DNA from: an uncultured Phycisphaerales bacterium
GTDB taxonomy: Bacteria > Planctomycetota > Phycisphaerae > Tepidisphaerales > Tepidisphaeraceae
Assembly (NCBI GenBank): GCA_903871935.1
Contig: CAIQIQ010000017.1
Location: 1-64,000 of the forward strand
Length of the DNA: 64,000 bases
Direction of reading: 5' to 3'
Of the stretch, positions 17,151-25,577 are shown in pieces. The notes beneath the pieces are model-generated. The model did not search any database. It saw nothing but the letters and a program-made list of their open reading frames with translations, and had not been told where the DNA came from. Each line of letters begins with the position of its first letter. The first letter of the stretch is position 1. Position numbers and translations under genes: made by a program.

Positions 17151-17942
17151 TTACCGCATCGCGTTGTCCAGGGCGCCGATCTTCTCGATCTCGATCCGGA
17201 TCGTGTCGCCTTTCTTCATGAAGACCGGCGGCTTGCGGGCGAAGCCGACGCCGGGCGGAGTGCCGGTCAGGATCACTGTGCCAGGCGAAAGGGTCATCGT
17301 GGATGACAGGCTCTCGATCAGTGTTGGCACATCGAATATCATATCGCCGGTGTTCGAGTTCTGCATCAGCCGGCCATTCAGAATCGAACGGATCGCCAGG
17401 TTGTTGGGATTGGGGATCTCATCTTTCGTTACGATACAGGGACCCAGCGGGCAGAATCCGTCGAAGCTCTTGGCGCGGCACCACTGGCCACCCGACATCG
17501 TCTTATCCCGTTGCCAGTCACGCGCTGAGACATCGTTGCCGCAGGTGTAGCCGAAGACGTAGTCCATCGCCTGTTCACGCTTTACCTTGCGGGCGGTCTT
17601 ACCGATCACGATGGTCAACTCGGCCTCGTAATCCACTTGTGTGCTGTTATCGGGCAATTCGATTAGGGCGCCTGGATCATTCAGGGCGTTGGGGTTCTTG
17701 ATGAACAGCACGGGATGATGCGGTATTTCCGACCCACTCTCGGCGGCGTGGGCGCGGTAGTTTAAACCGATGCAGAGAATGGCCGCCGGGATGATTGGGG
17801 CGAGAAGTTTCTCAATCGGCTTCTGCGTCGCGGTAACACGATAAGACCCCAACAGATCGCCTTCGATGACCTTGGCGATACTGTCACTGATGCGCTGTCC
17901 GATGTATGTCTGGTTGCCGGACCGGAAACGGATGATTTGCAT
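17151..17942 (-). CDS. fumarylacetoacetate hydrolase family protein
   Basis: A 263-aa FAH-superfamily enzyme, a Mg-dependent hydrolase or decarboxylase of acylpyruvates and related 2-keto acids. The metal ligands appear as YEAELTIVIG (E-x-E) and the RDWQRD Asp, and the conserved KSFDGFCPLGP lies at about residue 155. The core ends with SPGTVILTGTPPGVG. The ATG at 17942 gives MQIIRFRSG, the normal N-terminus; the frame continues upstream into purE only as a shadow. It is downstream of purE on the same strand with a strong hairpin between them. Which keto acid it uses cannot be told. Confidence 0.88.
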   Translation of the reverse strand: MQIIRFRSGNQTYIGQRISDSIAKVIEGDLLGSYRVTATQKPIEKLLAPIIPAAILCIGLNYRAHAAESGSEIPHHPVLFIKNPNALNDPGALIELPDNSTQVDYEAELTIVIGKTARKVKREQAMDYVFGYTCGNDVSARDWQRDKTMSGGQWCRAKSFDGFCPLGPCIVTKDEIPNPNNLAIRSILNGRLMQNSNTGDMIFDVPTLIESLSSTMTLSPGTVILTGTPPGVGFARKPPVFMKKGDTIRIEIEKIGALDNAMR

Positions 17943-17975
17943 GGTTGATACTCCGCGATGTTCTGCGCGAAACCC

Positions 17976-17991
17976 GCCCGCCGCGGCGGGC
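17976..17991. terminator. possible bidirectional terminator, perfect 8-bp palindrome
   Basis: GCCCGCCGCGGCGGGC is a perfect palindrome. The minus strand continues GGGTTTCG and the plus strand GGCTCTTTGTC, so short T-runs follow on both sides. It lies between purE and the FAH-family gene and would reduce read-through between them. Confidence 0.45.
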
Positions 17992-18003
17992 GGCTCTTTG
18001 TCC

Positions 18004-18486
18004 CTATAGCGTTTCTGCCAGGATCTTTTCGGCCTGCTGGGCGCGATAGTCCTGCAGCTTTTTCTTGTACTCCGGTCGCGTGCTGCCCAGGATCGCGATT
18101 GCCAATAGCGCTGCATTAGTCGCTCCGGGCTTGCCGATCGCGAGCGTGCCCACGGGAATGCCACCGGGCATCTGCACCATGGATAAGAGCGAATCCATTC
18201 CTTTCAAGCTGGCGCTTTCCATCGGAACACCCAGAACCGGAAGGACGGTGTAGGCTGCAACGACGCCCGCGAGATGGGCTGCCCCGCCGGCCGCCGCGAT
18301 GAATACTTCGGTACCTTGGGCCTCGCACTTCTTGACCCACTCCTGCAGTGCATCCGGCGTTCGATGGGCAGAGAGCACCCGGCATTCATGGGAAACGCCG
18401 AACCTTCCGAGCATTTCATCGCAGCTCTTCATGACGTCCCAGTCAGACTTCGATCCCATTACCACTGCGACCAGTTTTTTGCTCAT
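18004..18486 (-). CDS. purE: N5-carboxyaminoimidazole ribonucleotide mutase
   Basis: The 160-aa class I PurE, converting N5-CAIR to CAIR in purine synthesis (PurK partner not in the window). The signature motifs are VVMGSKSDWDVM at the N-terminus, the loop SAHRTPD with the catalytic histidine at about 41, and GGAAHLAG. Length and the C-terminal SxRPEYKKKL region fit the short bacterial enzyme. It lies directly downstream of the cysteine desulfurase-like gene on the minus strand (68-bp gap). Confidence 0.93.
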   Translation of the reverse strand: MSKKLVAVVMGSKSDWDVMKSCDEMLGRFGVSHECRVLSAHRTPDALQEWVKKCEAQGTEVFIAAAGGAAHLAGVVAAYTVLPVLGVPMESASLKGMDSLLSMVQMPGGIPVGTLAIGKPGATNAALLAIAILGSTRPEYKKKLQDYRAQQAEKILAETL

Positions 18487-18554
18487 GTGTTCCTCCCGGT
18501 TTGGCCGCGCGGATCATAGCGGGCATGGGCCCCAATTCCAACGGATGAATGGGC

Positions 18555-19781
18555 TTAAGTCTTGAGACTTGCCACCACGCGACCTTCGCGCTGGGCTATC
18601 GCCAGGTCCGCCAGACAATCCGTCGCATAATTGACGTCCGCGACCGACAGGAACGGTCCGAAACTGAATCGCGTCGTCCCATTGGTCGCCAGCGTGCCGA
18701 TCGCCTCATGCGCCAGCGGGGCACAGTGAATACCCGCGCGCGTCAGGATCCCATACCCTTTTTCCAGTGCCAGCGCCAGCTCGTGTGGAGTAAATCCATC
18801 CATCCGCACGGAGAACACACCTACGCGATTCGCCACGCCCTGCGGTCCGAAGTAGCGCAGCCCCGGAATTTCCACCACCGACACACCCTCAATGAAGGTC
18901 GCAATCAGCTCGCGATCGTGCGACATCACCTGCTGCATCCCGCGATCCAGCAGCCACTGCACACCTTCGGCCAGACCGGCAATGCCAATTGCATTGTGCG
19001 ACCCGCTTTCAAATCGATCGGGCAAGACCTCGGGTTGACGCGGCTGCTCGCTGACTGAGCCGGTGCCACCCTCTTTGAGCGGCTGCATGATCTTCTCGAT
19101 CCCCGGCCGGATGTATAGCACGCCCGTACCCAACGGACCCATGAGCCCCTTGTGCCCCGGCATCGCCAGCAGGTCGAGCCCATCGGCCTCAACATCGATC
19201 GCCACATGCCCCGCCGCCTGGGCTGCATCCAGGACCAGCGGGATATTGTGCCCCCGCGTAACCGCGCTGATATCGCGCACGCTCTGCAGCGTTCCAGTCA
19301 CATTCGAGGCAAGGGTTGCCGCAATCAGGCAGGTCTCCGGCCGGATCGCCTTGCGGATGTCCTGCGGGTCCACGAGCCCGGTCTTCCCGTCAACCGGGAC
19401 GCGCGTCTGCGTAATCCACCCCAGTTCTTCCATCGCCGTCAGCGGCCGAAGAACAGAGTTATGATCGATGCATGTGCAGATGCAGTGCGGTTTTCTCCCC
19501 TGCTTCAGTTGGTAAAGCACCAGCCCCTTGAGCGCCAGGTTGAGCCCGTCCGAGCAGTTGGATGTGAAGATGAAATGTTCAGGCCGCTGTCCGTTGAACA
19601 GCTTCGCAAGCCGTCTGCGACACTCCGCAATGACGGCCGCCGAAGCCATTGCCTCACGATACGCACCTCGCCCGGCCGATGCGCCGATCTCCAGCGCATA
19701 GCGTTTCATCGCTTCGATTACCGCCGGCGGCTTGGGAAAGCTCGTCGCGGAATTGTCCATGTAAACTCTGCGGATATTCAT
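18555..19781 (-). CDS. cysteine desulfurase-like class V aminotransferase
   Basis: A 408-aa PLP enzyme of the NifS/SufS fold, probably releasing sulfur (or selenium) from cysteine. Visible features are YMDNSATSFPKP at the start, cofactor residues in LDAAQAAGHV (Asp185, Gln188), the Schiff-base Lys211 in AMPGHKGLMGP and a possible persulfide-forming Cys353 in RAGIHCAP. The order and spacing suit the SufS/CsdA-like 'cysteine desulfurase family protein' subgroup found outside suf operons. No scaffold gene is adjacent; a NifU-like gene lies 6 kb away. Confidence 0.85.
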   Translation of the reverse strand: MNIRRVYMDNSATSFPKPPAVIEAMKRYALEIGASAGRGAYREAMASAAVIAECRRRLAKLFNGQRPEHFIFTSNCSDGLNLALKGLVLYQLKQGRKPHCICTCIDHNSVLRPLTAMEELGWITQTRVPVDGKTGLVDPQDIRKAIRPETCLIAATLASNVTGTLQSVRDISAVTRGHNIPLVLDAAQAAGHVAIDVEADGLDLLAMPGHKGLMGPLGTGVLYIRPGIEKIMQPLKEGGTGSVSEQPRQPEVLPDRFESGSHNAIGIAGLAEGVQWLLDRGMQQVMSHDRELIATFIEGVSVVEIPGLRYFGPQGVANRVGVFSVRMDGFTPHELALALEKGYGILTRAGIHCAPLAHEAIGTLATNGTTRFSFGPFLSVADVNYATDCLADLAIAQREGRVVASLKT

Positions 19782-19944
19782 AAGGCAAGCCCCGCATTGT
19801 ACGGTGAAGAGAGGGGATTGGAAACCTGGGGTCCGTTGTCATTTATCCGTCAACCAGAGGCGACCGTCCGAGTCGGCGGGTTTGGGCTGGGCGCGAGATC
19901 TCGTATCATGAGAAAGGTCTTGGGTTGGAAGGAGACGCAGCAGC

Positions 19945-20748
19945 GTGGAGAACACTTCGAGCGTGGAGACGATTGGGCAGGATACTCCCTGCTTCCGCTG
20001 CGGGTATAACCTGCGCGGTCTGGCGATGAATGGGTGCTGCCCGGAATGCGGGACTGCGGTGGAAGTCTCACGGGCGGGGCGGCATTTGGCGGCGAGTGAT
20101 CCACGCTGGCGCTGGCGGCTGCGGCTTGGGGCGGGACTCCATGCCGGTGGCCTGATCGGGTTTCTGCTTATCCTGTTGGACCTCTTCTTCTACAGCCACA
20201 CCCCCCGCATAGCCACGATCCGGTGCTATGAGCTCATGGTGATCGCGGTCTCGCTCGGCGCGACGGGGGCCTGGCTTACGACATCTTCGGAGCCGGGTGG
20301 ACCGTATTTCGACGATGCCCGCTGGCTTCGGCTAATCGTGCGCGGCCTGGCCGCGCTGTCGTGGAGCGCAATGGTTGGCTATGCGACGCTTGAGGTAGCT
20401 GATTGGATCAAGCCGCGCTTGCGCGGCCAGATGGTGCTATGGGAGACCACCATGGGGTTCACTGCGTTCGTGGGAAGCTTACTGGTGACCGGCCTGGCGA
20501 TCTGGCACTTCTCCCGGTTGGCCAAGCGGCTGGACGCGGGCCGACTAGTGTTCTATGGACGACTCTCAGCGTTCAGCTCGGCCATTATGCTTGTGATCAT
20601 GGTCGGGCTTGTCTACCTGATACGATACCTTCTGGTGACACCTCAATGGGTGGGCCCCCTGTTTTACGCCATTCTTTTTCTCTGGCCTGCTGTATATCAG
20701 TTGATGTGGTGCGATCGGGTTGGCGTGATCTGCAGGCGACGCTCGTAG
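19945..20748 (+). CDS. zinc-ribbon multi-pass membrane protein
   Basis: A 267-aa protein starting with a short cytosolic zinc ribbon (CFRCGYNLRG, then CCPECG, residues about 13-34) followed by about six membrane helices. Such Zn-ribbon membrane proteins are common in planctomycetes and have no assigned function. The start is GTG at 19945 with a good GGAAGGAG upstream. The TAG stop is part of the GTAG foot of a REP hairpin, so the translated end coincides with the repeat boundary. Confidence 0.75.
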   Translation: MENTSSVETIGQDTPCFRCGYNLRGLAMNGCCPECGTAVEVSRAGRHLAASDPRWRWRLRLGAGLHAGGLIGFLLILLDLFFYSHTPRIATIRCYELMVIAVSLGATGAWLTTSSEPGGPYFDDARWLRLIVRGLAALSWSAMVGYATLEVADWIKPRLRGQMVLWETTMGFTAFVGSLLVTGLAIWHFSRLAKRLDAGRLVFYGRLSAFSSAIMLVIMVGLVYLIRYLLVTPQWVGPLFYAILFLWPAVYQLMWCDRVGVICRRRS

Positions 20749-20819
20749 TAGCGGCGGAAGCCGCGTTTCGAATCAGGAGAAACTTCTGCCCTCCGTACCG
20801 CGGCTTCCGCCGCTACTAC
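20745..20819. repeat. inverted pair of REP hairpins overlapping a stop codon
   Basis: GTAG at 20745-20748 contains the TAG stop of the upstream gene and is followed by TAGCGGC-GGAA-GCCGCG. The mirror copy on the minus strand has GTAG (complement of 20816-20819) with the same stem and loop, 3 bp from the DUF58 stop. The two arms are near-perfect inverted copies around a 31-nt centre, a typical BIME arrangement between convergent genes. Confidence 0.8.
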
Positions 20820-20822
20820 AAA

Positions 20823-21710
20823 CTACTTATTCCTTCGGCTGATCATCTGCGTGAGCCACTCCAGCAGCGGGCGGTCGGTGGTGTACTGGTGTTGCTCGAC
20901 CCGCATGGCGCGACAGCTCTCGGCGAACTGCTGCTGATGCAGGCGGAAGTTCTCCAGGTAGGCTTTGCGGACCATCGCCGGCTCGGCCAGCATGGCGGGC
21001 TCGCCTTCCAGGCCGCGGAAGCGTGACCAACTCCGGAACGGGAACTCCTGCTCATCCGGGTCCATCACCTGAATCGCCATCGTCTCATGCCGCTCATAGT
21101 TCAACCGCGCAAATGCTTCGCGCACACGGTTCATCGGGGTGAAGAAATCCGAGACGATGACCACCAGCGCCCGCCGGCCCAGTCGATCGGCGATCTCCTG
21201 CACGGCCTGCGGCAGGTTCGATTCGCCACGCGGATCGGTTCTCTCAAGTTGGTCGATGACGCGCGATAGCTGCGTCGAGGTAGCATGGGGTGGCAGATAG
21301 CTGGTCATCTTGCCGGCAAAGGTAGCCAGGCCAACGCTTTCGGTCTGCCGCAGCATCAGGTACGCCATGGAGGCCACGATCCGAGCTGCCGCATCGTATT
21401 TCGGGCCGTGTTTTGGCCCATAACCCATTGACCCGCTGGAATCCAGCAGCAGCACACAGCGAAGGTTCGTCTCCTCGTCGTATTCCTTGATGTACGGCCG
21501 GTCCGTCCGGGCCAGGACGCGCCAGTCGAGCCGGCGCGGCTCATCGCCGGGCACGTAGAAACGATGCTGGCGGAACTCGACACTGGCGCCCTTTATAGGG
21601 CTTTTATGCAGGCCGATGGTCGAACCCTCCACCACGCGCCTGGCTGAAAACTCCATGTGGTTGAGCCGTTCAACGAGATTCGGATCGAGGTAACGTGATA
21701 CCAATGCCAT
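20823..21710 (-). CDS. DUF58-domain protein (VWA-like)
   Basis: A 295-aa soluble DUF58 protein. The signature GDEPRRLDWRVLART (about residues 54-68) is followed by a vWA-like core with the MIDAS motif LLLDSSGSMGYG. DUF58 proteins are encoded with MoxR AAA+ ATPases, which are thought to act as chaperones or metal-insertion motors for vWA partners, usually at the envelope. The start lies 3 bp after the pseudokinase stop, so it is the last gene of a five-gene minus-strand cluster. It has no membrane segment, unlike the second DUF58 at 59 kb. Confidence 0.85.
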   Translation of the reverse strand: MALVSRYLDPNLVERLNHMEFSARRVVEGSTIGLHKSPIKGASVEFRQHRFYVPGDEPRRLDWRVLARTDRPYIKEYDEETNLRCVLLLDSSGSMGYGPKHGPKYDAAARIVASMAYLMLRQTESVGLATFAGKMTSYLPPHATSTQLSRVIDQLERTDPRGESNLPQAVQEIADRLGRRALVVIVSDFFTPMNRVREAFARLNYERHETMAIQVMDPDEQEFPFRSWSRFRGLEGEPAMLAEPAMVRKAYLENFRLHQQQFAESCRAMRVEQHQYTTDRPLLEWLTQMISRRNK

Positions 21711-21713
21711 GGA

Positions 21714-22556
21714 TTACCTCGGTTTCAAGGCCTCGATGGGAGCTTCGGGCGGCGGCGCCACCGACCGGGAGAACATCCACCACCCGGCCAATGCCAATAC
21801 CCCCGCCACCATCGCGCATGCCAGGGCCCAGTGCAATGCCCGCCGGCGCGATCGCTCCTCTCGCTGGTCTTCGGCCGCCTGCGCTGGGGGCGTATCCTGC
21901 GGCTGGATCATCTGGCTGATCAACTTGGAGAAGCCCGCCAGCGCCGCCCCGCCGCTGGTCTGACGGATCAGACTGGCGCCCAAGTTGCTCTCCTGCTCGC
22001 CACGGTCATGGATGATCACCTCAAACAGTTTGGCCATCGCGGCCGCATCATCCTGTGGATCAGTGAATAGCAGCGGGCTCACATCCAGCAGCCGAAGCAC
22101 CCCTGCCTCATCCACGATGATGTTCCGGCCGTGCAGGCAGCCGTGCACGATGCCCTGGGTGTGCATCGCCTCCACCGCGAGCACCAGGTTGCGCATCATC
22201 CGCGCTACCTGCCGCTGGTCGCGATCTTTCTCGCATGCCCAGACCTCGAAACTTCTGCCCTCGATGTACTGCCACACGGCATAGACCGTTCCCTGTGCAT
22301 CGCGCTCAACGCCAATGAGAGTTGCGACATGTCCGTGGGCCAGTTCGCGAATCCGTGCCAGCCGCTCGCGCACATCCGGGTGCAGATCCCCTTCAAGCAG
22401 ACAGTCCTGCTCCAGCTTCTTGAGCACCAGCATGCGCCCGGCATCCGAGCGGCATAGCGCGGTCCGCCCTTCTTTGAGCCACTGCACCAGCGCGTAGCCG
22501 CAGACCTGCTGCGGGGATACCGATGGCGAGGCTTGGGTAGCTGGTTCGGAACTCAT
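21714..22556 (-). CDS. membrane-anchored Ser/Thr protein pseudokinase
   Basis: A 280-aa protein with a degenerate kinase fold and a C-terminal membrane helix (about 242-262). The N-lobe Lys of the VLKKL motif (Lys46/47) is kept. The catalytic loop reads HGCLHGRN (138-145) where an active kinase has HRDLKPxN, so the catalytic Asp and Lys are lost. The DFG equivalent is DVS at 158-160. It is therefore expected to bind rather than phosphorylate. It lies between MoxR and DUF58 in the same operon, a position suited to a membrane scaffold or sensor. This function is an inference. Confidence 0.72.
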   Translation of the reverse strand: MSSEPATQASPSVSPQQVCGYALVQWLKEGRTALCRSDAGRMLVLKKLEQDCLLEGDLHPDVRERLARIRELAHGHVATLIGVERDAQGTVYAVWQYIEGRSFEVWACEKDRDQRQVARMMRNLVLAVEAMHTQGIVHGCLHGRNIIVDEAGVLRLLDVSPLLFTDPQDDAAAMAKLFEVIIHDRGEQESNLGASLIRQTSGGAALAGFSKLISQMIQPQDTPPAQAAEDQREERSRRRALHWALACAMVAGVLALAGWWMFSRSVAPPPEAPIEALKPR

Positions 22557-22570
22557 ACGTTGGTCTCTAA

Positions 22571-22628
22571 CAGCGACTACAAGTCGCTGCTACGGAAGTC
22601 CCAACAGCGACTACCAAGTCGCTGCTAC
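22571..22628 (-). repeat. two direct REP hairpins of a second sequence class
   Basis: On the minus strand GTAG-CAGCGACT-TGGT-AGTCGCTG (22605-22628) and GTAG-CAGCGACT-TGT-AGTCGCTG (22571-22593) follow each other. The first GTAG overlaps the TAG stop of MoxR (22625-22627). The stem sequence differs from the GNRA-loop class at 13.1, 20.8 and 45.1 kb. The copies lie in the 68-bp gap between MoxR and the pseudokinase gene. Confidence 0.8.
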
Positions 22629-23665
22629 AAGAGTCGTTCGCCCTTCCCCTGCGGCACCAGCGTCAGAACCTTCTGGATGATCTGCTCCACCGTTATCCCC
22701 TCGGCCTCGGCGTTGAAACTGGCAATCAGGCGATGCCGCAGCACAGGCGCCGTCACCGCCTCGATATCATCCGTCGTCACATACAGGCGCCCATGCAACA
22801 GTGCTCGGGCTTTACCCGCCAGGATGAGGTACTGCCCAGCTCGCGGCCCAGCGCCCCATGCCAGCCAGTGGCGCACAAAATCCGATGCTCCCTGCTCGTT
22901 CGGGCGCGTCGCCCGCACGATGTCCAAGGCATAGTTGTACACGTGATCGCCAACGGGGACTCGGCGGACCAGGTCCTGCAGCTCCATCAGTCGCTGCGCC
23001 CCAAGCACACAATTGACCTTCCCGGGCAGTTGCCCGGTGGTGCGCCGTAGAATCTCCAGTTCATCCTCCCGTGCCGGGTACTTCACCAGCACCATGAACA
23101 TGAATCGGTCGAGCTGCGCCTCAGGCAGAGGATACGTTCCCTCCTGCTCGATCGGGTTCTGCGTCGCCAGTACGAAGAACGGCTCGGGCAGATCAAACGT
23201 CCTGCTCCCGGCCGTCACCTGCCTCTCCTGCATCGCCTGCAAAAGCGCCGCCTGCGTCTTGGGGGGCGTGCGATTGATCTCATCAGCCAGCAGCAGGTTG
23301 GCAAAGATCGGCCCGCGCTGGAACTCAAACTTCCGCCGTCCGGTTTCCGGATCCTCCTGCAGGATATCGGTGCCAGTGATATCCGAAGGCATCAGGTCCG
23401 GCGTGAACTGGATGCGCCGGAACGACAGGTCCATTGCCTGCGATACCGTCGAAATCAGCAGTGTCTTGGCCAGACCCGGCGCGCCCTGCATCAGGCAATG
23501 CCCACGCGCCAGGATCGCGATCAGCAGTTCCTCAATGACCAGCGTCTGCCCGACGATCACCTTCGCCAGTTCGGTCTGCACTTCTTTGCATACCTGCGTG
23601 AGATACTCCGCTGCTTTCACATCGGATGAACTGGTAACCATCGTCGTCTCGGTAACTGCTGACAT
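22625..23665 (-). CDS. MoxR-type AAA+ ATPase
   Basis: A 346-aa AAA+ ATPase of the MoxR family. Walker A is QGAPGLAKTLL (around residue 60), Walker B LLLADEINRTPPK, sensor 1 VLATQNPIE, and a C-terminal lid follows. MoxR ATPases are chaperone-like motors for vWA-domain proteins; here the partner is most likely the DUF58 gene two positions downstream. Its TAG stop is shared with the first of two REP hairpins, which could tune the ratio of MoxR to downstream products. Confidence 0.92.
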   Translation of the reverse strand: MSAVTETTMVTSSSDVKAAEYLTQVCKEVQTELAKVIVGQTLVIEELLIAILARGHCLMQGAPGLAKTLLISTVSQAMDLSFRRIQFTPDLMPSDITGTDILQEDPETGRRKFEFQRGPIFANLLLADEINRTPPKTQAALLQAMQERQVTAGSRTFDLPEPFFVLATQNPIEQEGTYPLPEAQLDRFMFMVLVKYPAREDELEILRRTTGQLPGKVNCVLGAQRLMELQDLVRRVPVGDHVYNYALDIVRATRPNEQGASDFVRHWLAWGAGPRAGQYLILAGKARALLHGRLYVTTDDIEAVTAPVLRHRLIASFNAEAEGITVEQIIQKVLTLVPQGKGERLL

Positions 23666-23729
23666 AACAACCGCGCTCCCTCTGCTCTATTGTTCCATTC
23701 ACTGCTTTGGGGCTTTTCTCCACTGCTCA

Positions 23730-24686
23730 TCACGGCGCCATCACTCGCAATGACTTGACCGTGACCCCCATGCTTTTATCGCCGCCGCGCGTCAGATACC
23801 GGACCCCGACATAGCGCTGCGCCTCGCCCGACAGCAGATTCCTACCCGACCAGATCGTCTTGCCGCCCAGTTCCACAACCGCCGACTCGCGATCAAAGCG
23901 CACCTGTATCGCCACTTCCCCCGCCGGCACCGCCGCCTCAGCGACACCTTGGCCATCCGACAACATCACCCGCAGTTTCCCAGCCTCCACAAGGCAGACC
24001 AGTTCATGTGGGCTTATGCCTGTTCCCGGAGCAAACTCCGGCCGGTCGCTGATGAACACCTGCGTGACCAGTTCGGTATCCGCCTGCTCAACGCCGATCA
24101 CGCTCTCCAGCTCGTATGCTTTGGCCGGGTCCAGCCCCGTAGCATAGTAGAAACCGCCGCCGACATGCTGTTCTCCCTCGCGCGACCGAACCTCCACCTT
24201 CATTCCGCCATCGCATGCAACCGGCAATAACCCAAGCCGCGCAAAACCGTGCGGCTCTGGCGCGTCGAAGTTCTCATTCACCAGCGCATTTACGAAGTAG
24301 GTTTCCTGCAGATCCACCGTCGTGCTGCCCGGTCGGCTGGGCTTGAACACCATCCACGCCGACCCGCCCACCACCAACACGATGATCGCAATCGACAGCA
24401 GCGTCACGATGTTCGCCGTCGGCAACTGCCACTGCCTGCTGTTCTCGCGTTCCAGCCTGGTCATCAGTTTGCGGGTAAAGCCCGGTCCCGCGCGCACACT
24501 GCGGTATTCCCGCCCCGCTGCCAGGTCCTCGCGAGCCCGGCACAGCATCGCCATTTCGTCGCCCGCCTGGCCGGCCGCCTGCAATGTCTCGACCGCCTGC
24601 CGCCAGGCCGGCGTGCCCGGGCCCGCGCGCAGGGCCTCCGCCAGAAGCTCCTCAAACTGCTCGGAATGGATGTCTGTCATCGACAT
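23730..24686 (-). CDS. membrane anti-sigma-factor-like protein
   Basis: A protein of about 318 aa with an N-terminal cytosolic helical region (1-90), one membrane helix (about 92-114) and a long extracytoplasmic beta-rich domain. It follows an ECF sigma gene with a gap of only 12 bp, the usual position of an anti-sigma factor. The N-terminal region has no ZAS/HxxxCxxC zinc motif, so it would be an unrelated or degenerate type. The outer domain resembles a jelly-roll (LamG/DUF1080-like), but the match is only by composition. Several in-frame ATG/TTG starts exist; ATG 24686 or 24680 is preferred. Role inferred from position. Confidence 0.6.
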   Translation of the reverse strand: MSMTDIHSEQFEELLAEALRAGPGTPAWRQAVETLQAAGQAGDEMAMLCRAREDLAAGREYRSVRAGPGFTRKLMTRLERENSRQWQLPTANIVTLLSIAIIVLVVGGSAWMVFKPSRPGSTTVDLQETYFVNALVNENFDAPEPHGFARLGLLPVACDGGMKVEVRSREGEQHVGGGFYYATGLDPAKAYELESVIGVEQADTELVTQVFISDRPEFAPGTGISPHELVCLVEAGKLRVMLSDGQGVAEAAVPAGEVAIQVRFDRESAVVELGGKTIWSGRNLLSGEAQRYVGVRYLTRGGDKSMGVTVKSLRVMAP

Positions 24687-24698
24687 GGCCAATGGGTA

Positions 24699-25367
24699 CT
24701 ATCGCAGTCGCGGCGAATCGTTGCCGCCAATCAGTTTTGCCAGCCGCCGCAGCCCGTGGAACATCCTCGACCGCAACGTTACCGCCTTGGTTCCGGTCAC
24801 CTCTTCCATCTCGGCATAGCTCATATCCTGGAAAATACCCATCATGATCACTTCCTTCTGGTCATGGGGCAGGTCGTCCAGCGCCTCCAGAATCCGCCCG
24901 ATCTCTTCGCGTTTCTCCACATCATTGGTGGCCTTGGCGGCCACCTGATAGGCATCGCCGTTCTCTTCCGAACCATCGAGGTTCAGTTCGGTCATGGTGC
25001 GGATCGGACTGCGTTTGCGCTTGCGGGCGTGGTTGATGGCCAGGTTCCGTGTGATCGTGAACAGCCATGTGGAGAGTTTCTGAGGATACTTGTAGGTGGG
25101 CGCGAAGCGGAATGCCCTCAGGAAGACCTCCTGCCCGATCGCCTCAACATCATCCATGTTGCCCAGCATGCGGAACAGGTATGAGAGCACGGCCGCGTTG
25201 TAGCGCTCATAGAGGATCGAAAACGCCTGCCGGTCCCCTTCCTGCGCCCGGCGCATAAGCTGCTCATCGGAGCTCTTGCCCAGTGATGCCGGGGTGAACG
25301 CCTCCTGCGCCGCCGGCTTGGCGGCAGGCTTCACCCGCGCATCTGGTACTTCTCGCTTCGGACTCAA
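24699..25367 (-). CDS. ECF-type RNA polymerase sigma factor
   Basis: A 222-aa extracytoplasmic-function sigma factor. Region 2 lies at about 55-125 (LSYLFRMLGNMDDVE, then QEVFLRAFR) and region 4 at about 150-215, with the helix-turn-helix SYAEMEEVTGTKAVTLRSR. The first 35 residues are a Lys/Ala-rich extension. The start at 25367 is a TTG and is uncertain. It heads the cluster with the anti-sigma-like, MoxR, pseudokinase and DUF58 genes, so it may control that operon autogenously. No -35 AAC motif could be confirmed upstream. Confidence 0.88.
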   Translation of the reverse strand: MSPKREVPDARVKPAAKPAAQEAFTPASLGKSSDEQLMRRAQEGDRQAFSILYERYNAAVLSYLFRMLGNMDDVEAIGQEVFLRAFRFAPTYKYPQKLSTWLFTITRNLAINHARKRKRSPIRTMTELNLDGSEENGDAYQVAAKATNDVEKREEIGRILEALDDLPHDQKEVIMMGIFQDMSYAEMEEVTGTKAVTLRSRMFHGLRRLAKLIGGNDSPRLR

Positions 25368-25577
25368 AAGGGCCTCATAGAGACTTGGGCTGTTTTAGGC
25401 TCCACCACATAACGTTGAGCTCGCCTGATGGCAATGTATCGCCCCAAGCCTGTGATGTTTAACGCCAAGAGCGCGGAATGAGAAGAGCGCCCTGACCTGC
25501 AAATCGCGCCACCGTGAATCGGCCCACGGTCCGGGGCACCTTGGCCAATGCTCGTCGGGACGATGGGATCGGGGCAT

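Noticed and set aside
17976..17991. REP hairpin
   Set aside because: It lacks the GTAG foot and the GNRA loop; a terminator is a better reading.
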